Shown: piece after piece, positions 35,192-44,726 of the stretch
Layout of the letters: every line of letters begins with the position of its first letter
Numbering within the stretch: the stretch's first letter is position 1
Source of the DNA: DASWTL01 sp035575925
Lineage (GTDB): Bacteria; Bacteroidota; Bacteroidia; Sphingobacteriales; Sphingobacteriaceae
Direction: 5' to 3'
Length of the DNA stretch: 64,000 nucleotides
NCBI GenBank assembly: GCA_035575925.1
Contig: DATLXK010000012.1
Location: 1 to 64,000, forward strand
The notes under the pieces: generated by a model
What the model was told of the DNA's origin: nothing
Seen by the model: the letters and a program-made list of their open reading frames with translations, nothing else
Database searches by the model: none
Program-made: the position numbers and the translations under genes

Positions 35192-36595
35192 TTAATCTTC
35201 GCTATTTTTAGGTTGACGCTCCAACGCTTTCATTTCTGTTGCTATTCCCATATCTCCCTGCTGTTTCATAAATGAAGCCAATTGGGATTTTAAATCATCT
35301 TTCACCTTCTTCATTTCCGGTTTTTTTGCCAGGTTAACTAATTCATACGGATCATTCCGAATATCATATAGTTCTTCCTCTGGTCTTTTTTCATAAAAAT
35401 AGCCCCGCCCGGTTTGGTTTTTGTTTAACCATTGCTGATGCATAGGGCTCCTGGTTACAACATTAGAAAATTTATTTTTATAATTAAGATTATGGATGTA
35501 TAAGTACTTATCACTACGCGCAGATCGTATTGCATAAGCTTCACTGCCGCTGATTATACCTCGTGTGGTGTGCACACCAAAAACGTAATTCCTGAAATTA
35601 TTCGTCTGACCGAATAATACTTTTTTAAAACTCTTACCATCAAAACCGGTATAGCCCGCCGCATCCTTTGTGCCGGTATTTATATCAGAAGGGTTACCGC
35701 CTGCAAGTTCAATTAACGTCGGCACAACGTCAACATATTGGGTCATGGCTTTACTGCGGCTGGATGGCTTAATTTTACCAGGCCAGCGGGCAATAAATGC
35801 AGTTTTAAGACCCTGATCATAATTGGTCCATTTGCCGAATGGGAAAGATGAACCCTGTTCGCTAGTGAACAGTACAATTGTATTTTCTTTCTGGCCAGAC
35901 TTTTCTACCATATCTAAACAAACGCCTACCAAACTATCCAGATAGGTAATTTCTGCGAAATAGCCCGACATGCTTTTCCTTGTAAGCGGGGTATCTTCGA
36001 AACCGGGGGGCAGTTTAATTTTTTCGGGCGGGTAAACTGAAGCATCTCCTCTGTTCCACGGTGAATGAGGCTGATTACTTGTTACTATCAACAAATAAGG
36101 CTTGTCCTTAGATTTTGTAATATAATTTTCTGCAACTTTCAGATCTATATCTCTTCCATCTCCATCATCACCATTTCTGCCTCCTAAATAGTTATATGGG
36201 AAGGATTGTTCCGGCCCATAATGCTGCTTTCCGATTAGGGCAGCGTTGTAACCTAGTTCTTTTATATAATGTGCGATACTGCGGGTATTTTTATACACCT
36301 GGCTGTGGTTAGGATATGCGCCATTACGTACCGGGTACAGGCCTGTCATTAATTGTTGCCGTGTTGGTGCGCACATTGCTGTTGAAGTAAACATATTATC
36401 CATACACATGCCTTCCTTTGCTAAGCGGGTAAGGTTGGGAGTAAGCACCTGTTTGCTGCCATATGGCTCAATGTCATTATAGGTGAGGTCATCGCCCATA
36501 ATTAAAATGATATTTGGTTTGCCTGATGTTTGTGCCTGACTAAATACAGTGCCGCTCAAAAATACAGGTATCAACAGCATTAATATTTTCTTCAT
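35192..36595 (-). CDS. S1-type sulfatase
   Basis: 467 residues, signal peptide (IPVFLSGTVFSQ). Metal motif LIMGDDLTYNDIEPYG, formylglycine motif C75-A-P-T-R, LMTGLYPVRNGAYPNH, VYKNTRSIAHYI, and SEQGSSFPFGKW in place of the usual SDNGG. It pairs with the sulfatase at 25728 (same NH-x-x-VYKNT-x-SI pattern). Residue choice around the active site is therefore of one sub-family. The gene follows the sulfatase at 36684 by 88 bases. Confidence 0.94.
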   Translation of the reverse strand: MKKILMLLIPVFLSGTVFSQAQTSGKPNIILIMGDDLTYNDIEPYGSKQVLTPNLTRLAKEGMCMDNMFTSTAMCAPTRQQLMTGLYPVRNGAYPNHSQVYKNTRSIAHYIKELGYNAALIGKQHYGPEQSFPYNYLGGRNGDDGDGRDIDLKVAENYITKSKDKPYLLIVTSNQPHSPWNRGDASVYPPEKIKLPPGFEDTPLTRKSMSGYFAEITYLDSLVGVCLDMVEKSGQKENTIVLFTSEQGSSFPFGKWTNYDQGLKTAFIARWPGKIKPSSRSKAMTQYVDVVPTLIELAGGNPSDINTGTKDAAGYTGFDGKSFKKVLFGQTNNFRNYVFGVHTTRGIISGSEAYAIRSARSDKYLYIHNLNYKNKFSNVVTRSPMHQQWLNKNQTGRGYFYEKRPEEELYDIRNDPYELVNLAKKPEMKKVKDDLKSQLASFMKQQGDMGIATEMKALERQPKNSED

Positions 36596-36683
36596 AAATG
36601 GTATTTAAGTACGTGTAGCAAGCAAACTAATAGCCTTGATTCCGTTGCGCTTATGACTTTTGACCTGTATTGTGCAGTTTGGT

Positions 36684-38138
36684 TTAATTTGTTTTCGCCC
36701 CTACTTCTTTTCTCCATGCTGTTAATTCCCTTTTTAGCTCGTTTACCTTATCGGGATATTTAGCAGTAAGATCATTGCTTTCTTCCCGGTCATCTTTGAG
36801 GTTAAATAACTGGAATTCATTTTTGTCATAAAACTCTATGAGCTTCCAGTCCTTCTTACGGATACTTCCCGCAGACCGACCGCCCAGGAAATGGGGCTTT
36901 TCTAATGGATAATTCCAGTGCAAATTGCGTTCAGGTAATTTAGCTAAAGGATTTTTTAATAATCTGGCGAATGAGAGGCCATCCATTTTCTGGTTGTTGG
37001 GCTTTGCTCCTACCAGCTCCATAAAGGTGGGATAAAAATCAAAGGTAATAACCGGCTCAGAAATAGTGGCGTCGGGTTTAATCAGCATGGGGTTCCACAT
37101 CACTAAAGGTTCTGTAACACCTCCTTCATATAACGTACTTTTACCAGCACGTAAGGGAGAGTTTGTTGTTACCGTGGTTTCTCCCCCATTATCACTTGTA
37201 AAAACAATAATCGTATTTTTATCAATCCCCAGGCTTTTTAATTTGGCCATAATCATCCCAACACCTTCATCAACAACAAATAACTGTGCAGCCAGATGCG
37301 GATTGTTTACTTTGGCTTTCGAATCAGCCGGCCATTGCTTATAAGGGTCGTTACCCGGATTGTCTTTAGTAGGCGCACTTGTGCCCGATCCGGCCTTTTT
37401 CCGGAAACGGTCTACAAGCTCTGGCTTGCCGTGCAATGTGGTATGTACGGCATAATGACTCAGGTAAAGAAAGAATGGCTTGTTTTTATTTCTTTCTATA
37501 AATTCTACAGCTTCAACATTTTGCCTGTCAGTAATATATTCATATTTCCCTGTAAGTTTCTTTTTTATATCAGTATTAAACTGGTAAGGATGAAAATACC
37601 AGCCTTCTGCAATGCCCTGATTCTCGCTAACCATTACTTCATTAAACCCATGCTTATCGGGCAGTGCCTCTTCGGGAGCACCCGCTTTTACATATCCTGA
37701 AAGATGCCACTTTCCAACAATGCCCGTTTGATATCCATTGGCAACAAACATTTCTGCCATAGTGGTATGGGACGTACTTAAATGCTCGCCGGAGTTAGGT
37801 CGTAAGTAATCTGTAATCCCAACCCGTGCAGGATATTGCCCGGTCATTAAAGCTGCACGGTAGGGCGAACATACCGGTGCTGCAGCATAACAAGTCTTAA
37901 ATTTTATTCCCTGCGACGCAAGTTTATCAATGTTTGGCGTTTCATTAAACGTATTCCCGTAACATCCTAGTTCTGAATATCCCAGGTCATCTGTAAGAAT
38001 GTAAATCACATTGGGCTTACCGGCAGTCTTTAAATCGCCGGCTCCGGGCTTTTTGATAAAAGAACAGGCAACTATACTTACTGTTAATCCTAACAGCCCT
38101 GCTGCAAAATATATGCTATTAAATTTCATGTTTATCAT
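36684..38138 (-). CDS. S1-type sulfatase, lipoprotein
   Basis: 484 residues; the start could also be the ATG at 38129. Lipoprotein signal (TVSIVACSF). Metal motif ILTDDLGYSELGCYGN, formylglycine motif C90-S-P-Y-R (tyrosine at the variable fourth position), GQYPARVGITDYL, GKWHLSG and TSDNGGET. It groups with the sulfatase at 24311 through GNTFNETP-x-x-DKLASQG. As a predicted lipoprotein it should be membrane-anchored, unlike its paralogue. It follows a GH2 gene by 39 bases, so desulfation and beta-glycosidase action are probably coupled. Confidence 0.94.
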   Translation of the reverse strand: MINMKFNSIYFAAGLLGLTVSIVACSFIKKPGAGDLKTAGKPNVIYILTDDLGYSELGCYGNTFNETPNIDKLASQGIKFKTCYAAAPVCSPYRAALMTGQYPARVGITDYLRPNSGEHLSTSHTTMAEMFVANGYQTGIVGKWHLSGYVKAGAPEEALPDKHGFNEVMVSENQGIAEGWYFHPYQFNTDIKKKLTGKYEYITDRQNVEAVEFIERNKNKPFFLYLSHYAVHTTLHGKPELVDRFRKKAGSGTSAPTKDNPGNDPYKQWPADSKAKVNNPHLAAQLFVVDEGVGMIMAKLKSLGIDKNTIIVFTSDNGGETTVTTNSPLRAGKSTLYEGGVTEPLVMWNPMLIKPDATISEPVITFDFYPTFMELVGAKPNNQKMDGLSFARLLKNPLAKLPERNLHWNYPLEKPHFLGGRSAGSIRKKDWKLIEFYDKNEFQLFNLKDDREESNDLTAKYPDKVNELKRELTAWRKEVGAKTN

Positions 38139-38177
38139 TTTAAAGATACCGCTTTTATATTATGTGATTAAATATTG

Positions 38178-40418
38178 CTAAAACTGATATAATCCAAAAT
38201 CAAAATCAGAATCGGCTTCAGCATTTTTTAATTCAAGCCCGATTACATTTTTTCCGTCCTTTAAATATTTTGCAAATTCACTTATATTAAGTTCATCATA
38301 GTGCCGTTTTGTTAATATTTTTTCATTTTTATAGATCATATTTCCGTTTAAATAAATGGTCAGATCTCCCTGGGCATATAGCTTCATTGCGAGATTTTTT
38401 GCATTCTCTGGCCTGATAAAACTGTTTACAGCCCATACAGACTGACCTTTTTTAATTTTAAGCGGTCCGGAGAAAGATTTAAATTTTTCATCGAAAGGAT
38501 TGTGCAGGTTCCAACCAGGAGAAGGCTGTTGAAAAGATATATTTAATTTTGATGACGATATTTCAGAATCGTTAATTAGAAATACCGGCTTACTTTTCGG
38601 TTCAATATATAATGGGTTATGAAGTGTCAGTGCGCGTTCAACCGGAAGTTTAATGATTTCTCTATCGTAAGTCATTAAACCGTTAACCTCTAATTCCACA
38701 TCTGTTGTTTGTGTATAAATTGCGCTTGAAAGTCCTCTAGTAATAAGCGGGTGAATATTGTTTATCAGCTTTGAATACTCCTCTAAAAATTTATCCTGAG
38801 TAAAATACGTTCGATATCCCCAATTTTTACTGTTTTTATTCCATAAATGATCTTCAATTGGCCAACCTAAGCCCCCAAATTCTCCTAAAACCATAGTTCG
38901 CCCGGGGTTTTGAATAGCCGGCTCTATAGAAGGGCCGGGATATTGATGCGCATCATACATATCGCCAACTTTACGGTCTGTCCATCCGCTTGTGCCATCT
39001 ACCAGCCTGCTGGTGTCATACTTTTGAGTCCATTCAACAACGCGTTTGGTATCATACTGCCCCCAGCCTTCATTAAAAGGCACCCACACGACTATAGAGG
39101 GAAAAAATTTAAGGTTATCTATAATGGATTTCCATTCTTTTTCAAATTGTACAGCAGATTCCCGGGGCCTGTCCCAGTCTTTTTCAGCATCGAATTTTAC
39201 ATGCTGCTCGGGATCGTTAATTTTATTAAAACCACTTGGCATATCCTGCCAAAGCAACAGGCCTAAGGAATCTGCCTGGTAGTAATACCTGGCCGGTTCT
39301 ACCTTGATATGCTTCCTGATCATATTAAAACCCATGCTTTTTACCACTTGCATATCATAAAGCATAGCCTCTGCTGTAGGTGGAGTAAGCAAGCTTTCAG
39401 GCCACCATCCCTGGTCTAAAACCCCCCATTGAAATAAGGGTTCATTATTAAGGAGCATACGTAAGCTTCCATGTTCGTCTTTCCCCATTGAAATTTTACG
39501 CATGGCGAAGTATGATTTAGCTTTATCCAAAAGCTTATTATTACGGCTCACTTCTATTTGAACCTGGTACAATTCAGGGTTTTTGGGACTCCATAATTTT
39601 GCTCCGGGCAATTTTACAGGGATATTTTCCTGATATGGAACGGATAATTCTTTAATCTGGCTTCCTTTATGAAAAACTTTTATATTGATTTTTTCATTAC
39701 CTGAGGAATTGTTTAAAACCGATCTTAAATTTATAACGCCGTTATCAATATCCGCTTCCGGATTTATTCTTTCTATACTGGTAGCATTTACAGGTTCCAT
39801 CCAAACTGTTTGCCAAATACCGGAAACAGCGGTGTACCAAAATCCAAAGGGCTTTAAAACCTGTTTACCCCTCGCCTGGATGCCGGCATCAGTTGGATCC
39901 CATACTTTTACCACCAACTCATTATCAGATGACTTTATATATTCGGAAATATCAATGCTGAACGGATCAGAACCACCGATATGCTCCCCTGCTAATTTGC
40001 CATTTACAAATATGGTTGACTGCCAGTCTACTGCTCCAAAATGCAATTTTATTTTTTTATTGCCCCATTTTAATGGGACTTTAAATTTTGTTTTATACCA
40101 CAATTCATCCTCTGGCGTCAGTGGTTTACCTACACCCGAGAGACTGGATTCAACACAAAAAGGCACCAGTATTTTTCCCTGAAAAACATTGGGAACTTTA
40201 CCTCCTTTAGGTTGAATTGCATAATCCCATAATCCATTTATATTTTGCCAGTCATCTCTAACTAACTGGGGTCTGGGATATTCCTGCCACGCGTTAGAAG
40301 GGTTAACATCTTTTGCCCAGCGGCTTTTTATTTTATCCCCAACCGGCTGCCAGGATTGAGCCTCCGACTGAATAAATGCAAAGCATATAATTGAAATTAA
40401 TAGTATTAATTTCTTCAT
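38178..40418 (-). CDS. GH2-family glycoside hydrolase, copy 2
   Basis: 746 residues, signal peptide (ICFAFIQSEAQ). N-terminal jelly-roll (NGLWDYAIQ, VDWQSTIFVNG), immunoglobulin-like domain, then a TIM barrel with FNMIRKHIKVEP, the acid/base glutamate in VPFNEGWGQYD (about 449) and the nucleophile in GEFGGLG (about 511). Family 2 includes beta-galactosidases, beta-glucuronidases and arabinopyranosidases; which applies is unknown. It is clearly paralogous to the GH2 at 42361. A conserved regulatory site lies 63 bases before its start. Confidence 0.94.
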   Translation of the reverse strand: MKKLILLISIICFAFIQSEAQSWQPVGDKIKSRWAKDVNPSNAWQEYPRPQLVRDDWQNINGLWDYAIQPKGGKVPNVFQGKILVPFCVESSLSGVGKPLTPEDELWYKTKFKVPLKWGNKKIKLHFGAVDWQSTIFVNGKLAGEHIGGSDPFSIDISEYIKSSDNELVVKVWDPTDAGIQARGKQVLKPFGFWYTAVSGIWQTVWMEPVNATSIERINPEADIDNGVINLRSVLNNSSGNEKINIKVFHKGSQIKELSVPYQENIPVKLPGAKLWSPKNPELYQVQIEVSRNNKLLDKAKSYFAMRKISMGKDEHGSLRMLLNNEPLFQWGVLDQGWWPESLLTPPTAEAMLYDMQVVKSMGFNMIRKHIKVEPARYYYQADSLGLLLWQDMPSGFNKINDPEQHVKFDAEKDWDRPRESAVQFEKEWKSIIDNLKFFPSIVVWVPFNEGWGQYDTKRVVEWTQKYDTSRLVDGTSGWTDRKVGDMYDAHQYPGPSIEPAIQNPGRTMVLGEFGGLGWPIEDHLWNKNSKNWGYRTYFTQDKFLEEYSKLINNIHPLITRGLSSAIYTQTTDVELEVNGLMTYDREIIKLPVERALTLHNPLYIEPKSKPVFLINDSEISSSKLNISFQQPSPGWNLHNPFDEKFKSFSGPLKIKKGQSVWAVNSFIRPENAKNLAMKLYAQGDLTIYLNGNMIYKNEKILTKRHYDELNISEFAKYLKDGKNVIGLELKNAEADSDFDFGLYQF

Positions 40419-40443
40419 AAGTATTAAGTGATTATATCAGTTA

Positions 40444-40507
40444 CAATAATACCTGATGGGATACTTACCAAATAACATTTTTGTATCGGATACTGATAAT
40501 ATTGTAG
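40444..40507 (-). promoter_or_regulatory. Conserved PUL regulatory site, GH2 copy 2
   Basis: TTGTA at 40481-40485 and TTGTAG at 40502-40507 on the plus strand, 16 bases between. CAATAATA at 40444-40451 (TATTATTG in the gene direction) lies 29 bases from the first repeat. A TTTGG on the minus strand about 17 bases from the -7 element is a possible -33 part. Gene start at 40418. Confidence 0.7.
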
Positions 40508-40535
40508 ATATGCAGTGAAAAGAGATTTATAAAAT

Positions 40536-42206
40536 TTATATATCAGGATTGGGAAAAACCTTTAAATCATGAGCCATTTTCTGCCAGAGAACAGAAAGCG
40601 CTTTTACCTTTTCAGGATATTTACCGGAGAGATCATTGAGTTCGGTTCTGTCTTTGTCTAAATTATAAAGCTCCCACTCCGATTTCCGGTCTAACTTAAC
40701 CAGTTTCCAATCGCCCTGCCGGATAGCGCAGGCACCTAAATGTTCCCAGAATAATACATCATGTCCGTTCTGTTTTTTACCTGAAAATACCGGCAATAGA
40801 CTTTTACCTTGTATGGGAGTTATGTTTCTTCCATCAAAGGTTTTAGGATATCCTGTTCCAGAAACATCAAGACAGGTAGCCATAATATCCATTACATGCC
40901 CGGGCTGACCAATAATCTTTCCTATTTTGTGAATCCTCTTTGGCCAGTGCACTATCAAAGGCGTGGCAATACCACCTTCATGTTGCTTTGATTTATAATA
41001 TCTCAGTGGGGTGTTAGCAACATTGGCCCATTCAGGTCCGATACCTGCATGTACGGTTTGCGGACCAGGGAGCACTTCTTTATCTACAGGGAATATTACT
41101 TTTCTCCCATCCCGCGTACTTCCGGCCCTGTCAAAACCCGGCCCGTATTTGGCAGGAATTTCATAGCTCGCTCCATTGTCAGATAGGAAAAAAATCAATG
41201 TATTATCCAGTTCTCCTTTTTCTTTTAATTTTTTAATAAGCTTTCCTATGGTTTGATCCATACGATCTACCATTGCCGCATGAACTGCCATTGCCCGTGC
41301 ATCCCATTGTTTATCGGGATTGTTTTTCCACTGCTTATCAGGAAACATCCCGGGTGATAAAAGGGTATTCTCACTTTTAATCAAACCGGATTTCAGCATC
41401 TTATGATACCGGGCTTTTCTTATTGCATCCCATCCTGCGGTGTATGTATTTTCATATTTCTTTATGTCTTCAGGCAGCGCGTGCAGAGGCCAGTGAGGAG
41501 CAGTATGAGCGATATATAAGAAAAAGGGCTTATCGTCTTGGGTAAATTCATCCACATAGGCTATCGCCGTATCGCCAATAGCGGTGGTATGATAATAATC
41601 TTGGGGAACTGACTGAACAGGTTCGGTGCCATTTACCAGGCTAAACGGGTCAAAGAAGTCTACAACTCCCCAGATATTACCATAATATTTATCAAAACCA
41701 CGGTTTGTAGGATATTGGCTTAAAGGAGAAAATGCAGGATAACTGGTTTGATGAGCAAGCCACTTCAACTGCTCATCTTTCTTTTGCTCTATGGTATTTG
41801 ACACATGCCATTTGCCTACCATACCTGTGTGATACCCGGCCTTTTTTAACAATTCGGCAATGGTTACGGTATTTTCGGTTAAATATCCCCGGTATCCTGG
41901 AAGGTTCCTATCCATAGTCATAGCACCGATACCAGCCTGATGCGGATAAAGACCTGTAAGCAAGGATGCCCTGGACGGGCAACATCGCGAAGCATTATAA
42001 AATTGGGTGAATCTTAATCCGTTCTTAGCCAGCCCGTCTAAAGCTGGTGTGTTGATCTCCCCGCCATAACTTCCCAAATCTGAATAACCCAGATCATCGG
42101 CCATTATAACTATGATGTTTGGCCGAGTATCTTTCTGACCAAATACTGAATTAAAGCCGATAAGAACCATTACTACAGAAAGCACTACAACGGATTTATA
42201 TTTCAT
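40536..42206 (-). CDS. S1-type arylsulfatase
   Basis: 556 residues with signal peptide (VLIGFNSVFGQ). Metal motif IMADDLGYSDLGSYGG, formylglycine motif C75-C-P-S-R, LLTGLYPHQAGIG, GKWHVSNT, APHWPLHALPEDI and SDNGASYEI. Paralogue of the sulfatase at 32175 over nearly the whole length. It sits between the two GH2 genes; a GH2-sulfatase unit therefore appears more than once in the locus. A set of hairpins separates it from the GH2 gene at 42361. Confidence 0.95.
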   Translation of the reverse strand: MKYKSVVVLSVVMVLIGFNSVFGQKDTRPNIIVIMADDLGYSDLGSYGGEINTPALDGLAKNGLRFTQFYNASRCCPSRASLLTGLYPHQAGIGAMTMDRNLPGYRGYLTENTVTIAELLKKAGYHTGMVGKWHVSNTIEQKKDEQLKWLAHQTSYPAFSPLSQYPTNRGFDKYYGNIWGVVDFFDPFSLVNGTEPVQSVPQDYYHTTAIGDTAIAYVDEFTQDDKPFFLYIAHTAPHWPLHALPEDIKKYENTYTAGWDAIRKARYHKMLKSGLIKSENTLLSPGMFPDKQWKNNPDKQWDARAMAVHAAMVDRMDQTIGKLIKKLKEKGELDNTLIFFLSDNGASYEIPAKYGPGFDRAGSTRDGRKVIFPVDKEVLPGPQTVHAGIGPEWANVANTPLRYYKSKQHEGGIATPLIVHWPKRIHKIGKIIGQPGHVMDIMATCLDVSGTGYPKTFDGRNITPIQGKSLLPVFSGKKQNGHDVLFWEHLGACAIRQGDWKLVKLDRKSEWELYNLDKDRTELNDLSGKYPEKVKALSVLWQKMAHDLKVFPNPDI

Positions 42207-42222
42207 TATTGGGATCTTAGAA

Positions 42223-42347
42223 GCTGTTTAAATTTCAGTTACAGTACTTAATATAGTACCCGGTGGAAACACCGGGTACCGCGGTGTTGGTGTTTAGTGT
42301 CTCCACCAACAACTTTGATGGAAATGAAAATTTCATTTCTAAACAGC
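42223..42347. repeat. Hairpin-rich 125-bp element with short terminal inverted repeats
   Basis: GCTGTTTA at 42223-42230 and its reverse complement TAAACAGC at 42340-42347 bound three hairpins. These are GTACCCGGTG / CACCGGGTAC with a GAAA loop (42256-42279), TGTTGGTG / CACCAACA with an 11-base loop, and GAAATGAAA / TTTCATTTC. No coding capacity. The form suggests a REP or MITE-type element inserted between a sulfatase and a GH2 gene; it could also act as an attenuator or mRNA end. Confidence 0.5.
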
Positions 42348-42360
42348 CTTTAGTTACATT

Positions 42361-44559
42361 TTAAAAAGAATACAGACCAAAATCAAAAGCAGAATCACTT
42401 TTAACATCATTAATCTCCACCAAAAGGTTGTTTTCTCCTTTGTTCAGATATCCGGAAAACTCGCTCAGATTTATTTCATCATAATGGCGCTTGGTATTGA
42501 TAAATTTATTTACCACCAGCCGGCCGTTTAAATAAACCTTTGCATCAGCATGTACCAGCAGCCGCAATTGTATGTTCTTCGGAATTTTATCGAAGTTAAA
42601 TATTTTTGAAGCCCGGCGCATATCACCCTTTTTCAGCATTACCGGCGCGGAAACGGATGAGAACGCAGCACTCTTATTATTAGTAATGCGTATTTGTTGG
42701 GGTGTTACTTCAGAATCTATAAAAATAGCTTCAGATTTAACAGGATCCTTATATAACGGATAATGTAAGATCCGCATTAATGCAGGATTAAACTTAATCA
42801 CTTTCCGGTCATACGTTATTAGTCCGTTAACCTCGCCCTCTACATCTGTAGTTTGTGTATATACAGCTGCAGACAGGCCGCGGTTTTTCATGGGATAAAG
42901 GTTATGCATAAGTGTACTGTACTCCTTAATTAAAGTATCCTTTGCCAGGTAAGTACGGTATCCCCAGTTCCGCATTTTCTGATTCCATAAATGGCCTTCT
43001 AACGGCAATCCAAGCCCGCCAAATTCACCTAATACTATTACACGTCCCGGATTTTGTTCAGCAGGCTCCATAGCGGGTCCCGGGTATTGATGCGCATCAT
43101 TCATTGCTCCTACATTACGGTCAGTCCAGCCGCTAACACCGTTAACCACTCGTGATGGATCGTATTTCTGAGTCCATTCCACTACCCGTTTTGTATCATA
43201 CTGTCCCCAGCCTTCATTAAAAGGAACCCAAACCACTATGGATGGAAAAAACCGGAGATGATCTATAATAGATTTCCATTCCTGCTCATATTGAATGGCA
43301 GATTCTTTGGGGCGGGCCCAATCTTCTTTGGCTTCTGCTTTAACATGCTGAATACTCGCTTCGGATGTTTTGAAACCGGAAACCATATCCTGCCAAACCA
43401 ATAACCCGATGGAATCAGCATAATAATAATATCTTGATGGTTCAACTTTAATATGTTTACGCAGCATATTAAAGCCCATATCCTTTAAAACGTCCATATC
43501 AAAACGCATGGCTTCTTCTGATGGCGGGGTCAAAAGGCCGTCCGGCCACCATCCCTGATCCAGGGTGCCGTATTGGAAAATGGGCTGATTGTTTAACAGC
43601 AGTCGCTCATAACCAGATTCGTCTTTACCTGTGGAAATTTTTCGCATAGCGAAATAGGACGATACCTTATCCAGTGTCCGGCTTCCATTAGTAAGCTTTA
43701 CGTCCAGTTTATATAATTTGGGGTTGTATGGAGTCCATAAATCAGGTTCAGGAATATTAATCTCCAAGGCTGTATTGGCAAATCCGGTTTTCTCAGCAAT
43801 TACTTTGTCATTCTTTAAAACTTTAACCGTAAGTCTTTCTTTACCTGTTGCTCCGTTTATAAGGCTCCTTAAAACAACCTTGTTATTATCAATATCCGCC
43901 TCAGGCAGTACGGATATGATGTGGGTTTTTTCAACCGGCTCGAGCCAAACCGTTTGCCAGATACCAGTAACTGGGGTATACCAAATTCCTCTTGGTGCCA
44001 GAACCTGCTTACCCCTTGCCTGCGATTCTGTATCCGTAGGATCCCATACAGAAACCACTAATTCCTGCTGTCCTTTTTGTATATACTTACTGATATCAAA
44101 AGTAAAAGGATCGCTTCCGCCTTTATGGGTTCCCACTTTTTTATCATTTATATAAATCGTTGATTCCCAGTCTACGGCATCAAAATGAAGCAGCAAGCTT
44201 TTATTCTTCCAGCCGGCTGGTACCTGGAACGTGGTTTTATACCATAATCTCTGATCCGGCCTTACCATTTTACCCACTCCCGACAGGGTAGATTCAGCAC
44301 CAAAAGGCACTAAAATTTTACCATCATAGTTTTCAGGTTCTGCATCGTTTTTGGGCTTTATAGAATAATCCCATAAGCCATTCATGTTTTTCCATTCCGA
44401 CCTGACCATCTGAGGACGAGGGTATTGCCTCCAGGCATTTTCCGGGGTCACTTTCGCCCCCCATTCGGTTTTCATATTCCCGGGATTGACCGTATTTTCC
44501 TGGGCACTCAGGGCTAAACTTAAAAACAGAAGTATTCCTATAGAAAAGCTTTTTTTCAT
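42361..44559 (-). CDS. GH2-family glycoside hydrolase, copy 1
   Basis: 732 residues from the ATG at 44559, chosen because it begins a clean signal peptide (SFSIGILLFLSLALSAQ); a longer in-frame start exists upstream. Domains as in the GH2 at 38178: jelly-roll (NGLWDYSIKP, VDWESTIYIN), Ig-like domain, barrel with FNMLRKHIKVEP, acid/base glutamate in VPFNEGWGQYD (about 448) and nucleophile in GEFGGLGLP (about 513), and a C-terminal beta-domain ending DFGLYSF. The same C-terminal motif ends the paralogue. It probably releases a terminal beta-linked sugar after desulfation. A conserved regulatory site precedes it. Confidence 0.94.
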   Translation of the reverse strand: MKKSFSIGILLFLSLALSAQENTVNPGNMKTEWGAKVTPENAWRQYPRPQMVRSEWKNMNGLWDYSIKPKNDAEPENYDGKILVPFGAESTLSGVGKMVRPDQRLWYKTTFQVPAGWKNKSLLLHFDAVDWESTIYINDKKVGTHKGGSDPFTFDISKYIQKGQQELVVSVWDPTDTESQARGKQVLAPRGIWYTPVTGIWQTVWLEPVEKTHIISVLPEADIDNNKVVLRSLINGATGKERLTVKVLKNDKVIAEKTGFANTALEINIPEPDLWTPYNPKLYKLDVKLTNGSRTLDKVSSYFAMRKISTGKDESGYERLLLNNQPIFQYGTLDQGWWPDGLLTPPSEEAMRFDMDVLKDMGFNMLRKHIKVEPSRYYYYADSIGLLVWQDMVSGFKTSEASIQHVKAEAKEDWARPKESAIQYEQEWKSIIDHLRFFPSIVVWVPFNEGWGQYDTKRVVEWTQKYDPSRVVNGVSGWTDRNVGAMNDAHQYPGPAMEPAEQNPGRVIVLGEFGGLGLPLEGHLWNQKMRNWGYRTYLAKDTLIKEYSTLMHNLYPMKNRGLSAAVYTQTTDVEGEVNGLITYDRKVIKFNPALMRILHYPLYKDPVKSEAIFIDSEVTPQQIRITNNKSAAFSSVSAPVMLKKGDMRRASKIFNFDKIPKNIQLRLLVHADAKVYLNGRLVVNKFINTKRHYDEINLSEFSGYLNKGENNLLVEINDVKSDSAFDFGLYSF

Positions 44560-44636
44560 CTTGATATTTAAATATGACAATTTATTCATTTTTAAGGACT
44601 TTATAACCTGCTCCATGGCGAGCAGGGCAACCTAAG

Positions 44637-44700
44637 CAATTATAGTACAGAATTTAAAAATCCATTATCATTATTGTATCATTTGCTACAAATTTTGTAA
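44637..44700 (-). promoter_or_regulatory. Conserved PUL regulatory site, GH2 copy 1
   Basis: TTGTA at 44674-44678 and TTGTAA at 44695-44700 on the plus strand, 16 bases between. CAATTATA at 44637-44644 (TATAATTG in the gene direction) lies 29 bases from the first repeat. The left flank CATTA is shared with the susC site. Gene start at 44559. Confidence 0.7.
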
Positions 44701-44726
44701 TGATCTACCTGCAGAGCCAGTCGTTC

